A DNA stretch of 64,000 nucleotides from Cichorium intybus (GCA_023525715.1 CM042012.1:118843798-118907797); one strand, 5' to 3'; positions 10,492 through 23,218 are shown, numbered from the stretch's first letter. Numbers and translations: made by a program. Notes: generated by a model from the letters alone, not told the origin.

Positions 10492-11480
10492 CAGGGTCAG
10501 CCGGGAGATTTTGGAGGCCTTGTGCAATTTGATAAATGCAGACCCAAAACTTGCAAATTCTACAATATACCAAATGTTTGAAATGTAATGTTTATTTCAT
10601 ATTGTTAATATACTTATTAGACAAACTTTAATCAAAATATAATATAAAAATACACTTGCTTTTACATGAATAATGCTATCCTTCTTGTATTCCTTAAGAT
10701 AAACTTTTCAATTACATCTTCATAAGGAATGTTATCCAATGGGTTGTTGTCAATAGCCATCAACGCCAATCCATTAAGTCGTTCTTGTGTCTTCGTAGAT
10801 CGTAAGTAGCACTTCAATAACTTCAACTTAGAAAAACTTCTTTTGGCAGATGCAACAGTAATAGGAATGGTCAATAAAATTATATATGTTATAGTTGTAT
10901 TAGGAAAATAACCAACTCTTTTTAAAAATTTTAAAATATCAAAAGTTGTCATCTTTTCCTTTGGTAAAAGATTTAAGAGTAATTTTAACTCAACATATAA
11001 CAATAAACAGCTTCCATTGAGTCTTTAAATGAAAATGAATGAGTCTCTGAAGCTACCCCTTCGCCACGCACCGGCCCCATTCACTTGCTTATCGTAGAGG
11101 CTGTATTTCCATCAATATTTGATTGTTCATCTTTCTTAAGTGAAGTTTCAAGAGACATACAACAAGCCTTTAAGCTCATATCATCTAGTTTTTTTTTTTT
11201 GAACGACAAGGCAAGATAAATACCATATAACCAAAACTCCAGCGGGAAGCTGGAGCAATACAAAGTCAAAGTACAACATAGAAAGAAGAAACCAACAACA
11301 GCTAACAACCCAAAACTAGCAACGTACTTTACGAACAAGGAAAAAGCAAAAGTGTAATTTTTCAGAATTAAACAAGAAACCAAACATATCATCGTATTCT
11401 TTATATTGTTCAAACCTTGTAATGAGACAAGTAATAGACTGAGGTAGGCTAAATGCTGAGGTGCAGCTCGGCACCCATGA
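10492..11480 (-). pseudogene. hAT transposase relic (ZMYM1-like), C-terminal part
   Basis: Minus-strand coding fragments: FEQYKEYDDMFGFLF (about 11400-11430), then across a LINE insertion SLKACCMSLETSLKK and DEQSNIDGN (about 11105-11180), then ELKLLLNLLPKEK followed by the hAT dimerisation region TVASAKRSFSKLKLLKCYL and RLNGLALMAI (10662-11003). An extra stretch of about 100 bp with a stop separates IDGN from the ELKLL part. The element's 3' terminus appears to be 10492, where CAGGGTCAGCC begins directly after GTCATGATC; block B has an uninterrupted GTCATGATCC at 31915. No N-terminal domain or complete 5' terminus is seen. Known role of the family: DDE transposase whose C-terminal domain dimerises. 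Confidence 0.8.
11189..11360 (-). mobile_element. LINE 3'-end fragment in the hAT relic
   Basis: Minus-oriented: the poly(A) tail reads as T's at 11189-11200, preceded by a stem-loop (CTCCAGC, loop GGGAA, GCTGGAG; 11237-11255). Matching stem-loops occur at 13554-13568 and, with a different sequence, at 26162-26182 in the larger LINE. Only the 3' UTR is present. Confidence 0.65.
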
Positions 11481-11515
11481 CACCATTCCCCCCGGCCTTA
11501 TTAACTTAATTAATA

Positions 11516-11772
11516 CTCCCTCCGTCCCAAAATGATAGTCCACTTTCTCATTTTCAAAGTCAAAGCTTGTCAACTTTGACCATCAATATTTTCGTTGTTA
11601 TTATATAATATTTGATACAAAATATATGAATGGATTTGTGTTGTAAATGTGTTTTCATTGGTATAGTTTTCATCTAATATTATATAGCACAAAAAAATAT
11701 ATTTACGGTAAAACTTGACAAGCTTTGACTTTGAAAATGAGAAACTGGACTATCATTTTGGGACGGAGGGAG
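11516..11772. mobile_element. Stowaway MITE (Tc1/mariner type)
   Basis: 257 bp flanked by TA (11514-11515 and 11773-11774). Ends are CTCCCTCCGTCCCAAAATGA and its complement; the inverted repeat continues for about 55 bp with few mismatches. No coding capacity. Its right repeat supplies the last codons and the stop of the carboxylesterase gene at 11753-12736. Confidence 0.95.
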
Positions 11773-12736
11773 TATAGGTATTGATTCTCTTGTGCAAAGC
11801 ATGGGAATTATGACTAGAAGTATTGAAGAGAAAGAACACATGATCCTCTTCCTTTGTCTCCATCATCTCCAATTTCCCTGGCCATCCACTTTTATCCATC
11901 AATTCCTTGTAATACAAACCCCTGTCCTTAAAATTATCCTTCTCCGCAACACATAAAAGAATCTTGGAGCAGCCCAAACCCGAAAGATCCGGGTTCTTTT
12001 GCGGGTTAAACAACGGGTCATCCAACCCACTTCTTGAAGCATTTGCCAAGTTCCAAAATTGATCGGTATATGCTTTTAAATGCTTATGTTTCCAAAGTTC
12101 AGATCCAATCGGCTCATTTCCTCCGAAATATGGGTGGAGAACGATAATACCTTCCAGGTTTATTTCACCGATAGGTTCTAACCCGGCCCGGATTGCCATG
12201 TTATGGGCGATATTCGCTCCGGCACTATCTCCGACAAGAAATATCTTCTGAAAATCACCATAGTCGTTTAACCATGGCTCTAGACCACCCGCATTACTAT
12301 GGGTAGCCACCCACTTTATCGCTTCCCACGAGTCATTGTATCCGGTTGGAATAGGATGCTCCGGCGCCAGCCTGTAGTCAACGGAGACGATGATTACATT
12401 AGACTCCGCCGTGATAAGGTTAAGTGTAGGGTGATAGGTAGGAGATTTAGCGGATTCGACTACGAAACCACCGCCATGGTAGTATACAAGAATAGGCAGT
12501 TTCCGATCTGGGGTTATGGTTTTAGGAATGTAAAGTCTTGCTGACAGGTTGGTATCCGGTGAGATAACGACGTCTTTTGACTGGACTCCGGTTGAGGGAT
12601 CGATTCCGGTGGGCATAGTCTTATTGCCCACAAATCTTTCACATCGGCCATCTTTGTGTACTCGTAGAAAACCCTGGATTTGGAGGAGAAATTCATCGGA
12701 TGTTATTATACTTCCCGATCCGAAAACAGAAGACAT
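11753..12736 (-). CDS. Carboxylesterase (plant CXE family, alpha/beta hydrolase), copy A
   Basis: Intronless 327-residue protein, usual CXE length. Seen: oxyanion-hole motif HGGGF at 87-91, nucleophile elbow GDSAG with Ser171, Asp267 in CVAEKD and His299 in EDHVF, so the catalytic triad is complete. There is no signal peptide; a soluble cytosolic or nuclear enzyme is expected. CXE proteins hydrolyse small esters or act as hormone receptors (GID1, strigolactone catabolism); the substrate cannot be told from sequence. The start MSSVFGSG is shared with copy B. Residues 322-327 (TPSVPK) and the TGA stop are encoded by the inverted repeat of a MITE; copy B has a longer, different end here. Reading from the ancestral frame past the MITE gives ATT AAT TAA where copy B has ATT AAT CAA. 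Confidence 0.93.
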   Translation of the reverse strand: MSSVFGSGSIITSDEFLLQIQGFLRVHKDGRCERFVGNKTMPTGIDPSTGVQSKDVVISPDTNLSARLYIPKTITPDRKLPILVYYHGGGFVVESAKSPTYHPTLNLITAESNVIIVSVDYRLAPEHPIPTGYNDSWEAIKWVATHSNAGGLEPWLNDYGDFQKIFLVGDSAGANIAHNMAIRAGLEPIGEINLEGIIVLHPYFGGNEPIGSELWKHKHLKAYTDQFWNLANASRSGLDDPLFNPQKNPDLSGLGCSKILLCVAEKDNFKDRGLYYKELMDKSGWPGKLEMMETKEEDHVFFLFNTSSHNSHALHKRINTYTPSVPK

Positions 12737-13510
12737 ATTTCGATAATCGTTGGACGGTTGAGAAGATTTTCAATGTGGCGGGTAGTTATGAATGCGTTAA
12801 GCATGTAGATGAAAACGACAGTGCAACGAAAGCATGGACATTTTGAGAATGTTTCGAGAAGGCGCTTTGATTATGAGCCTGTTGCACTTGAACCCCTGGC
12901 ACTATAAAAGTTTTGATATCGAACACAAATGAATCAACTAGAATGTTTAAATTTTGAGAAATCAATCTACCATGTAGCGTGAAGAACACACCGTATCAAT
13001 AAAACTTGAGTAAAAATAGTATAACTGATTTATATATAAAAAGCAAAATTTACTTCATAAATTATCTATTAGAGTACATAATCAAAAAGAACTTAGGATG
13101 GTTTTAGTTAAGCCTTGCATGGAATAGGGTATGCTGTTGTAACACGATATGTTAAGCTTGAATTTCAATTCAACGACGGGCTCGTTTTCCACATTCTATA
13201 ATTTTCAAGTGAAACGGTTTTTTCTAGAATAAAACACATATTTCAAGAATATCTAGATGATAGTTATGTATTTGTGAAACGGTAAATTGTATTTTCTGAA
13301 CGGCACATGCCGAAATTGACCTTGGGACGGGGATAACTTGTAAAATACTAGCAATCTTTTGAGTTTGATATTCAATTATTTTTCTTGAATTTTTTTTTTT
13401 TTTTTTTTTACTTTAACCTTTAAGCTCTCGTGATAAATACATTCGAATTACTTATTGCATCCTAATATTGATTATTTATTGTCTTATATTGTTTTTTGTT
13501 GTTCTACATT
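12737..13510. other. Upstream flank of CXE copy A, gene-free
   Basis: The first 180 bp or so upstream of the ATG align with the same region of copy B (GCGTTAAGCATGTAG versus GGATTAAGCATGTAG; a shared CACTATAAAA stretch), so part of the promoter was duplicated with the gene. Beyond about 12915 I see no match and no feature. Confidence 0.55.
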
Positions 13511-13511
13511 C

Positions 13512-13660
13512 TTTTTTCTTTTCTGAACGGCAAAGATTTATAAAAAAACAAAACCAGCGGGAAGCTGGCCACTACAAAGGTTTTAAAGTTAAAAATAAAC
13601 CAAAAACAGAGATTAATACATAGATCAACACCAAAAATTAATGAAGGAAAGAAATTATAC
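13512..13660 (-). mobile_element. LINE 3'-end fragment
   Basis: Minus-oriented tail: T-rich end near 13510-13522, CTGAACGGCAAAGATTTAT, then stem-loop CCAGC-GGGAA-GCTGG at 13554-13568. The stem sequence matches the fragment at 11237. Right limit and target duplication are not clear. Confidence 0.5.
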
Positions 13661-14291
13661 TAGGCTCAAGTATACTTTGGGTAGAGTAGGAGCGCATAAA
13701 TTCCAAAAAAAAAAAAAAAAAAAAAATTGTCATGGATGACAATGTACCTTGGGGGGGCAACAACCATAAGGCAATGTGCTTTAGGATCATTACGGAGCAA
13801 TGCAATATGCTTAAATTCCACTAGCAACAAATTTAAAATAACAAGCATGAACTTGATATAGCCGGCAATATATAGCCGTAAATTTACCACAGTTATCAGC
13901 ATGCAGCAGCATCACTATATTGGTTATCAGCCATCATGTAGTAACAACACGAAAAAGTAAAAACCACCAATTAAACCCAAAATCCGCCATGAGTTAAAAC
14001 TATATTTTGGCCATCAACCATCATGTAGCAGAAAACATCTCTATTTGACTATTTCTGTTGTACTTCTTGTTTTTTCTTTTACGATTATATTTTGGCCTTA
14101 CTTTTATTATTATTAGAATATTAGTATTATATTTATTGTTAATATTGTTGTTCTTATCATTATTGTTGTTGTTGTTACAAAGACATTAATGATATTATTT
14201 AACTAAATAATAGTAATAAAGTATAAGTTTGTATTTGTTAATTATCAAAAAGATCAACTCTTTGAATATTACAAATATTGTATGGTAAATC
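13661..14291. other. AT-rich stretch without genes
   Basis: Contains a run of about 21 A at 13707-13727 and a GTT-rich patch near 14160. No conserved coding motif or element end was recognised. Confidence 0.6.
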
Positions 14292-14830
14292 TGTTGGAAT
14301 ACAAATATTTTGTCGACACTATACATGGTTTTTCATCTGGTAGAAAGTATTAGATGATATTGTTGTATATTTATATTGACTTGTAATCTCATGTATTTTA
14401 GGAAGTACTAAAGGACTTCGATCCAGCGGTACCAGGTGTTGCCCTCCTTCCTTGAGGTCGATGATTAAGTCTCGTAAGATGTATAGATGTTGTTAAGAGG
14501 TGTAGTTTAAGAGTAGTTTAGTTTTGCCGTTTTAGAAAAATGTATTTCAGGAAGTTTGTTAGTCTTTTACCCTATTTATATTTCCTTCTGAATAATGAAA
14601 GATCGATTGATTATCCGAATCCTCTATGGTATCAGAGCAAATCCCTAAATATCCTTCTTGACGGCCTCAAATATCATCATCTTTCATTTCCAGCGAAACT
14701 TAACCTTAGCCATCACCGATGCAGGAGGCGAGTCAAACCCACCAAAAAGTACCCTTCATCCGATCTATACTTTGACAAATATCCAAGACAAGGTTCGTGC
14801 TTTGGATGACCCCAAATTTGCAGTTTTGTC
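14292..14830 (+). mobile_element. Ty1/copia 5'-end remnant
   Basis: TGTTGGAATAC at 14292 opens an LTR-like stretch; TGGTATCAGAGC at 14627-14638 is a primer binding site. About 60 bp later comes coding sequence of the kind found at copia gag N-termini (HPIYTLTNIQDKVRALDD, in a frame near 14753-14811). The rest of the element is missing and the LTR end is eroded. Confidence 0.6.
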
Positions 14831-14839
14831 TTTTATCAT

Positions 14840-15125
14840 ATCTACGTAATCTAGCCGACTCCGAATTGAGCTCACGAGCTGAATTGTATTTCTGCTTCAA
14901 TATAATATAATTTATTCTTTCAATAACTAATAAAGTCAAGCTTGAAATTTTCCAGTACTTTATCGAGCTCCAGCCCGAACTTGAAAATTAAAACTTGATC
15001 AAGCTCATGATTTTTTTATTGAATTCAAGTTTTGAACTTAATAGTACTCAACTTGATTCGAGTTGATTACAACATTAGTTACATATATTGTACGTCCTGG
15101 GTTGTTGGGTGAGTAGAGTCGATTA
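14840..15125. other. AT-rich stretch with AGCTC-rich motifs
   Basis: Repeated GAGCTC, GAACTTGAAAATT and TCAAGCTC motifs suggest a decayed MITE, but I cannot define ends. No gene. Confidence 0.3.
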
Positions 15126-15560
15126 GGCTATGAGGAGTGTCTCACTTGGTTCCCACATGAAAAGTGGTGCCACGTCACCGACACGTCATCCCATTTGCTT
15201 ACCACACCACCAAGAAAATACCCACAACTCCACATCATATAATTATTTATTTTTTGATTTATTTTTAATAGAACCCTAATTATTTTTTTGATTTAATTTA
15301 AATAAAAACATAAATTAAAATCCTAAAAATTAAAATTTCATTAAAATAAAAACATTACAATTCCTAAAAATTAAAATTATAACCCTAAAAATTAAAAAGT
15401 ACATCGACTCGAAAATTTAAAATTACGAAAATAACAACTAAAAATGCTACTCCTCGTCGTCGTCGTCGTGTTCCATCCGATTTTCGTAAATATGCTCCGT
15501 CAAATCGTGGCGAAGATTGCCGTGTATTTCCTTGCTATGTATTTCCAGAACACGTGCAAA

Positions 15561-16723
15561 TTATTGGGGACTACCGGGTACAAATTGTTGGTGCGGATTT
15601 GCGGCGTCGTGCGGATTATACATACAAATTGTCCGACCTTTTTCTTCTATTATCATATTGTGTAATATGATACACGCGTACATAATGTTCGCTATGTTAT
15701 CCTTATCCCATGCGCGTGAGGGATATTTGATAATATGAAACCTTTTCTTCAAAACACCAAAAGCTCTCTCGACGTCCTTCCTTGCCGATTCTTGGGCCGC
15801 TTTAAACAATTTTCGTTTTTCATCGACCGGATGTTGATAAACTTTGACAAACGTCGCATACTCAGGATATATCCCATCCACAAGATAGTAACCGTGTTTA
15901 TATTCATTCCCATTCACCACAAATGGACAATCGGGCGCCTTGCCGATCAAATTATCATTGAAAATAGGCGACTCATTAAGCACATTTATGTCATTGTTTG
16001 ACCCCGCGACTCCAAAAAATGCATGCCAAATCCATAGATCATGCAATGCGACGGGTTCTAGCATCATCGTTGGCACTCCGTGATCGCCCCGCGTAAACTG
16101 TCCACGCCATGCACTTGGACAGTTCTCCCACGCCCAATGTGTGCAATCAAGGCTACCGAGCATTCCTGTGAACCCGTGTGCTGCGTGATGGGCGACATAT
16201 AATTCTTCAACATCACTCTTGGTCGGCCTACGCAAATATATGTCCCCGTAAAGCTCGATAACACACTTAGCAAACAAATATGTATACTGGCGGGATGTTC
16301 TGTCGGCCATCTTTATATAGTCGTCTGTTGAGTCCAAAGTCTGGCCGTCGCTATAAGCCGAAGTGCGGCTGATACTTTCTGGTACGTGGTAAACCCCCTT
16401 CTACCTCTACCATCCCACCCCAATTGGAATTCTTCGTAATTCTCAGCTAAATCGTTACACAAACGAAGGACAAGCGATTTGTTTAAACGAAAGCGTCTCT
16501 TGAATTGTTTATCATCATATAAACAATCTTCTGCAAAGTAATCACGTACCAGAAGCTCGTGTGCAGCCGCTCGATCTCGGTTTATAGTCTTTCTCGTCTT
16601 TTCAACGGAAGCTTCTCTTTTCCGACGGAAGTAACGAGCTATCCCAGTCACAAGGACCGGAAAAAACGCCTCATCATCAGATGACGATGAAAATTCTTCA
16701 TCGGGATAATGTAAATCATCCAT
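15561..16723 (-). pseudogene. PIF/Harbinger transposase, one frameshift
   Basis: Start MDDLHYPDEEF at 16723. The N-terminal half (16313-16723) has an acidic Ser-rich start and helix-turn-helix-like region (RRFRLNKSLVLRLCNDL). The frame then shifts at about 16320-16350, and the C-terminal half (15561-16337) holds the DDE nuclease: GSLDCTHWAW (first Asp), YYLVDGIYP (second Asp), RKDVERAFGV (Glu). All three catalytic residues are present, so the single indel seems to be the main lesion. Related in family to the uninterrupted transposase at 58417-59727 but clearly diverged from it. The longer upstream frame is microsatellite read-through. Confidence 0.88.
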
Positions 16724-16774
16724 TTTTTTTACAGAGTATTTGTTGGTTTTGATGGTGTAGTTGTTTAAATGTGA

Positions 16775-17015
<241 letters not shown>

Positions 17016-19517
17016 TGCAACACCCGGCTTTTAAAACAAAAACACCTCTGAAAATTTTTCATTTAGAACAAAGGTTTCAATACATAAAACCATAACAAAA
17101 GGGGTATATATTTTATAAAAAACGGGTACAAGTGTATCAAGGAGAGTATTAAATACCGTAATCTCCTTTGAAGCCGGGCTGCTACTGACAGCATCTAAAA
17201 GTCCACTTCTTTAGTCACGGACTCTATCTTTTCCCTTATCAGGATCATACTAACCTGCAGGGACATTTAACAAATAACGTGAGCTATAAAGCTCAGTGAG
17301 TAATCATATATGCAAATAACATGTATAAAAATACATTCATATATCTGTCTGGATATCGGATCCAAACTCCTAGCCTTACTGGCTGATCACATATCTCTTA
17401 GGATATCACATCCTACTTCATAGCCTTACAGGCTGTCATTTGCATACTGATCAAATCAAATCTGTTAGCCACAAAAACCATATGTATATAAGAGAGAATA
17501 AACATATAAACTCTCCATTACCATTTCTGTCCCATATTTCATAGTCATAACTGACCGCACCGTATATCATGGCTATTTAAGCCGCACCCTGTGTCATAGC
17601 TATATAAGCTGCACCAAAACATTTTCAATATATAAATCATAGCCCGAAGGCCGCACCAGCTGGGTTCAATAACCCGATATCATGGTCATAAGACCGCACC
17701 ATTTGGATTCAAGTTCAATGTCATAGCCATAAGGCCGCACCATTTTTATAGAACAATATCATAGCCGTATAGGCCGCACCAGTTCGATATAGTATCCAAT
17801 ATCATAGCCATATAGGCCGCACCAGTTGGATATAGAATCCAATATCATAGCCATATAGGCCGCACCAGTTGGATATAGAATCCAATATCATAGCCAAAAG
17901 TGGCCGCACCATTCAATAACATTTTATTTCGTAATCATTTATGGCTCACGGCTCCGTTCTTGTCATTTCGTTGACTCACGGCTTATCCGGTATTGCCTTT
18001 TCACCATATCTTTAAAATTATCATTTTCGTCCCCCAAAGCTGTTTCAACCTGTAACAGTCCAATCAACACATATCATATGTGATATAAGTGAGATTACTC
18101 ACATGGATACTCGCTGCATTTAGTTCCGGTTGTTTCTTGTCTTTGTATACACTACAACCGTTCGTCCCGTACCTATATATTCATTTATATACCAAATGAT
18201 AATAGGTTAACAATCATTTCAATTGACTCTAATACACAAGAGTCCAATATAATATAATTGGGGACCATTCCTAGATGATAACTTTCAATTACCATCTTTC
18301 TTTAAATTATACGTTTTCCCAAAATACACGTATTTTGCTACAGTACTTTCGGGAGGTCGTATTCGTATTCCGATAATTTTCCATGAAGTTCTACAACATA
18401 TTAGACCTATGTTTAAAATTTCAGGTCAATCGGATAAGCCTAGCATCAAAATCAAATTTGAAAATTGGTCAAATCTTCACAGGAGGTTTCTGCCTCGAAG
18501 GCGCATCGCGCCCAGGGTGAGGGGCGCGTCGCGCCGGATCCCTCGAGTCGCGAGGACCATTATGGTCAAGTCGCGAGAGCTGCACAGCAGACCAGTTTTC
18601 GCGATTTTTGTGCTACAAGTTCTCATTTCCTCATTTTTAAGCCCTTAATACATGACTTAATCATCAGGGTTTGTTCCAAGACTAATACTATCAATTAACC
18701 CTTGGTTTTAACCCATAAGAATCACACATATCCACATTTTCCAAACATTCCCGTTTTTGACATTTTGGTCCAAAAACTGAAATTGTTGGAAGTTAGCTAC
18801 TAATATTGATTCTCTTCATTAAATACAACATTTAGAACTCATTAAAACTTACTGAGATCATGTTGATCACATAATCTCATGATTTAGGGTTCTTGAGCAA
18901 AGTTCTAAACTTTCATTAATAGCAACACACTTTCAATTTGATATGTGTTCTTACAACACAAACATGTTTGAGGCTTAGAATTCATTTAAACCTCTTGAAT
19001 CACAACTGTAATTTCAGTTTCAATTCTTCCCACGAAGAACACACAAAAACTTAGGTTAGAGTTTCAAAGAACTAACCTTAATTGCTTGAAATCACAACTT
19101 TCAAACAATTGTTCCAATTCCTTGCTTTAATTCCATGATCTCTGCAGAAATCGCACCATCAAAGCTCCTCCCGATCATCTCAAATATTCAGCCACACATA
19201 GGAGAGATATTTCTCATTTTTTTTATATTTTCTAATTTTTCATTTTAGCCCCTCAAGTCCTTTTTCTTGAACTTTTGGCCATATGATCAAATTTCATCAC
19301 AAAAGAACGACATTTCTTACATATTTACCACAAGTGAACAATATTTTTACGTAATTGGTCCTTCACATGGTCAAATGAACAAATTACCCTTTTATGGTAA
19401 AATGACCAATTTACTCTTTTTCTAGTATTAACTTTCTAATACTTAGAACACCATATTAAATCATAAATACACTATGATTAATATATTAATACTTAACAAA
19501 AGTATCGTGGTGTTACA
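17016..19517 (-). repeat. 3' LTR of the minus-strand gypsy element
   Basis: 2502 bp, TGCAACACCC to GGTGTTACA. Contains about eight units of roughly 43 bp (CATAGCCATATAGGCCGCAC and neighbours, about 17577-17915) and a CG-rich block at 18493-18590. Nearly identical to 23235-25734; in the first 600 bp I see about six differences. Confidence 0.9.
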
Positions 19518-22500
19518 AATTCTACCCTCCTTCAAAAGATTTCGTCCCCGAAATCATACAAACAAGCGAGGGTAATTCTTTCTCATTACAATTCCGATTT
19601 TCTACATCATATAGAAACATTTATGGTATTGCCAAAGCACTTTTACCATACTAGTATTCTTATTTCGTGGTTATATCACTGTTTATCTATCATTCCTCCG
19701 GTTGTCCCGGGTACCTTATCTACTTATCTACCTTCATTTCAACATGAGGTATTCGCTGAAATTTATCAATCCATGTTCTCAGAACCATGAGACCCATAGA
19801 AAACATTACAAATATCTTGAAGTTCATCAAGAATCTTCGATCGGTACACCCCAATTCTTACTCTTTGGGACATATGGAAAGGTCCAATAAAACAAGGACT
19901 CCACTTTCCTTTCGTCCCACACAGATTTTTAGTCTTTCCAAAAGATTACTTTGAGTACTACCATATTTCTTTACTTGAAATTTCAACGGTCTTTACTCAG
20001 TGATCCGCATACTGTTTTTGCTAATTCTTAGCCATTTTCAAATTTCTCGTATTTGCTAGTTTTCTCTTCAATTTGTATAACAATCTAGAATCTAGCCAAC
20101 GGCTTTCCCACATCTTCAATCCTATAAATCGAAGGACAACACGGTACTCCATACGACGTTTTGTTCGAGTCATCAGAAAACTGGTACGAAAAATGTTATT
20201 TCTTACAAATTCTATTAAAGATAGGCGATCTTCTCATCTTCCACCAGGGTCTGTTATGCAAATTTCAAGCATATCTTCTAGAGTCTGCATCATTATTTCG
20301 CCTCGTCTATCAATCTACAAATCGTATACAGTACTTACTAGTACTTTTCAACTAATTATTCTTGGGATTTATGCCAAAATTAACGAATAATTCTATTATC
20401 TCGGCCCGTTACAATCGACACCGGTAGTTCACGTCGACAAATTACTCTTTCTATGTAATTTTTCACTACTTTTCGATCTTAATTTCTTCCCTAATCGGTA
20501 TAAATTTACGCTAGTTTCATCATCCGGTTAACTATTACCCATATGGTGTCATACTCATGCGGTACTTGCGAAGACTTTATTACAAAGTCTATATAATATC
20601 GTCCCATTTCTTTTCTGGGACCAACAACGGGTAAATTTCTTCGTATGCTTCCAATGGTTTGACTTTACTTGCACCCAAGTCAAACACTTTTCACGTATTT
20701 TTGCATATCTTTCTTCATTCCCGGCTACCCATACATAGGTTTTATCATCCTATACGGTTTGGTATTGCTCGGGGTATACTGCATATCTACTACAATATGC
20801 ATCTTTGCAAAATAAATCTCATGTTTCGCCTTGTGTTGGAATCCACATACGCAACCACCAAGGGTTTTAAATTGATGTGGTTTTCCAACTAGCTTCTTCC
20901 AATATCCAGTCATTCATTCACTTTTTACATTTTCAGACTTGCACACTTCTTTTTGTGCTACCCGAATCAACTCAGGTAATTAATTCGCCACATTCATGCA
21001 TGTGGTTGTATCTTTCAAAAGATACTGTTTTCAACTCAAGGCATCTATAGCCACATCCGCCTTTCCGAGATGGTACAAGATTTCATATCCGAAATCTTTA
21101 AGTAACCCATCTATCTTTGCTATCTCATATTTAGCTTCTTTTTGATCAATTAAGTATTTCAAACTTTTATGATCCGTATAAGCAGTAAGCTTTACACCAT
21201 ACAAGTAGTGTCTCTAAAGCTTCAATATCAAAATCATAATTGCTACTACAGTTTTATGTACCCAAAATTAATTCTGGATGCATTTCTGTAAACAAATTAT
21301 CTTCTCCGCTTAGCGATAATGCTAACATCGGAGCTTCACACAAAGTTTGTCTCAAACTTTGAAAATATATTTGTGGTCTTTCTACCCATTCAAACTTTTC
21401 GCTTTCTTGGTCAACCTTAGTCAACTAGACAGCAATCAAGGAGCAGTTTTCTACAACTCTCCTATAATAACCTGCCGAACCAAGGAACTACAATTTTTGT
21501 CAGATTCCTCGGCGATTCCCGTTTTATCACAGCATCAATTCCACTGGATCTACTTTATCATCTTTGGCACTATTAACATGCCCAAAGAATTGAAACTTCT
21601 TTTAGCTAAATTTTCATACTTGGAAAACTTCGCATATTATTTTTCTCCACGAAGTAACTCAAATATTTAGCACAACTTTTACATCAAATTCATTCTGTTT
21701 TCGAGAATATCAGATTCTCGGTAGTCAATGCACATACACATCAACTTGTCTTTCTTCTTTTCAAACAAGATAGGGCTCCACACGATGACACATTCGGCCA
21801 TATGAGACCCCGATTTAAAAACAATTTCTTCTAATTGTTTTCCCACTCTGCCATCTATGCAGATGCTAATCAGTTTAGAGCCTAAATAACAGAAACGGCT
21901 CCTAAAAGTAGTTTAATCATAAACTATTCTCATCAGTCTGGCGGAAATTCTGGAAGTTCTTTGGAAGAAACATCCGAGAATTCATTTAAAGTTTTTCACT
22001 TCTACCGCCGCTTTATTTAGCTTGGCCAATACTGCATATGCCAACTAAAACATTCTTCCTTTACTAACTCTTTTCCGAGTTTAAGCAAAGGAAAATAACC
22101 GGTATTCTCAACAACGGTCATTTACCGTGGATCTTCCTCCACTTCATTTCTGATTTTAGAACCATAATGTTCATATTTCTACAATTCATGTTAGCATCAT
22201 TCATTGCTAACCAATTCATATGCACAATTTCTTCAGGTCATTGGTAGTCATCGGCTTCAGATTTATAGGGAAAAAGGGTCCCGTAAATCCTAGGCAGACT
22301 ACCTTCCAGGTGTTCAATATCTTGAACAATTTTGCTATCTGCTATAGCTACCTCTAAAATTTCATCCATAATCGTTGATGAAATATTCAGACAAGACACC
22401 AAAGTCATTGATCCCAAGCATAGCTTCATGGATCAAATATAACATATACAGGGATTATATTCAAAACAATGATATTTGAGACCATATTAGTCGACTCACG

Positions 22501-22800
22501 AGCTTTTTCCACAGTCTACTGGAATGCTCATGGTACCACTGGTCCTTTTTGACCATTCGTTTCTTCTTTCTTTCCTCCCCGTTCTTTCCTGGGTTTATCA
22601 CCCGTTACTCCACATTTAGCATGTGAACATTTCATAGGAAAGTGATCTATAGCTCCGCGCTGAAAACACTTTCGTCCCGTCCAACAGGCTCGAGCAATAT
22701 GCTCCTGTTTTCTGCAATTTCAGCATTTCAACGGTAGAGTCTCTACTCTACAATTTTCTTAGTGCTTTTCCTGCACTTCTTTGTTTTGGTCCCTTCCCTT
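19518..22800 (-). pseudogene. Gypsy gag-pol relic, many frameshifts and a lost RT core
   Basis: In minus-strand order: CCHC-like remnants near 22735-22620; a protease-like fragment SMTLVSCL (22238-22429); the RT start CIDYRE (about 21730); then after only about 100 bp the RT thumb/connection motif FQFFGHVNSAK (about 21560-21600), so the RT palm with its catalytic FVDD motif is deleted; RNase H YTDHKSLKYLIDQKE (about 21120-21180); and an integrase zinc-region remnant (about 20690-20910, PGMKKDMQKY). Each piece is in a different frame. The region could not encode working enzymes, yet the LTRs are nearly identical. Confidence 0.82.
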
Positions 22801-23218
22801 TAGGGTTGGACCTAATTCGTGGTAACTTCTTCTAAAGCGTCCACCAATATTTTTCTGCTTTTCTTGTAGTCTCAGCTACTTTTCTTTTACCTTGAATATC
22901 TGTCAGGGTGAGCACCGAATTTCTTTCTTTGACCACAGCAGCTACTACTGCTTGTCATGTGGGTTTTCTGCTACTTGTCTCTTTGCCCCTCGTTCAATGG
23001 AGCCTTGAGAAAGGGCTGGTCCACTTCTTAAAGCTCCACGCCCTAAATTCCTTCCAAGAAGATTCACTATTCATACTTCTTATACGTCAGAAGTCAGCAA
23101 CAGTTAGGTTATATATGTATAATAGCAACCTATATACACCTAACTATATATCATGTCTACTATCTCAAGGTTTAAGTCCAGGAATCTACTCTATAGACAC
23201 CTAGTTCACTTAAACCAC

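Noticed and set aside
11177..11393. CATATCATC on both sides of the LINE tail as its target duplication
   Set aside because: Both copies encode Asp-Asp-Met within hAT transposase sequence (YDDM and LDDM), and hAT coding sequence (FGFLF) seems to continue inside the supposed boundary. The true duplication is unclear.
17577..17915. CRISPR-like regularly spaced repeats
   Set aside because: Plant LTR minisatellite: the units are contiguous, degenerate and present in both LTRs; there are no unique spacers.
18409..18648. Arg-rich 79-codon frame, repeated at 24626
   Set aside because: Lies in the gypsy LTR on the strand opposite to the element; an artefact of the CG-rich block.
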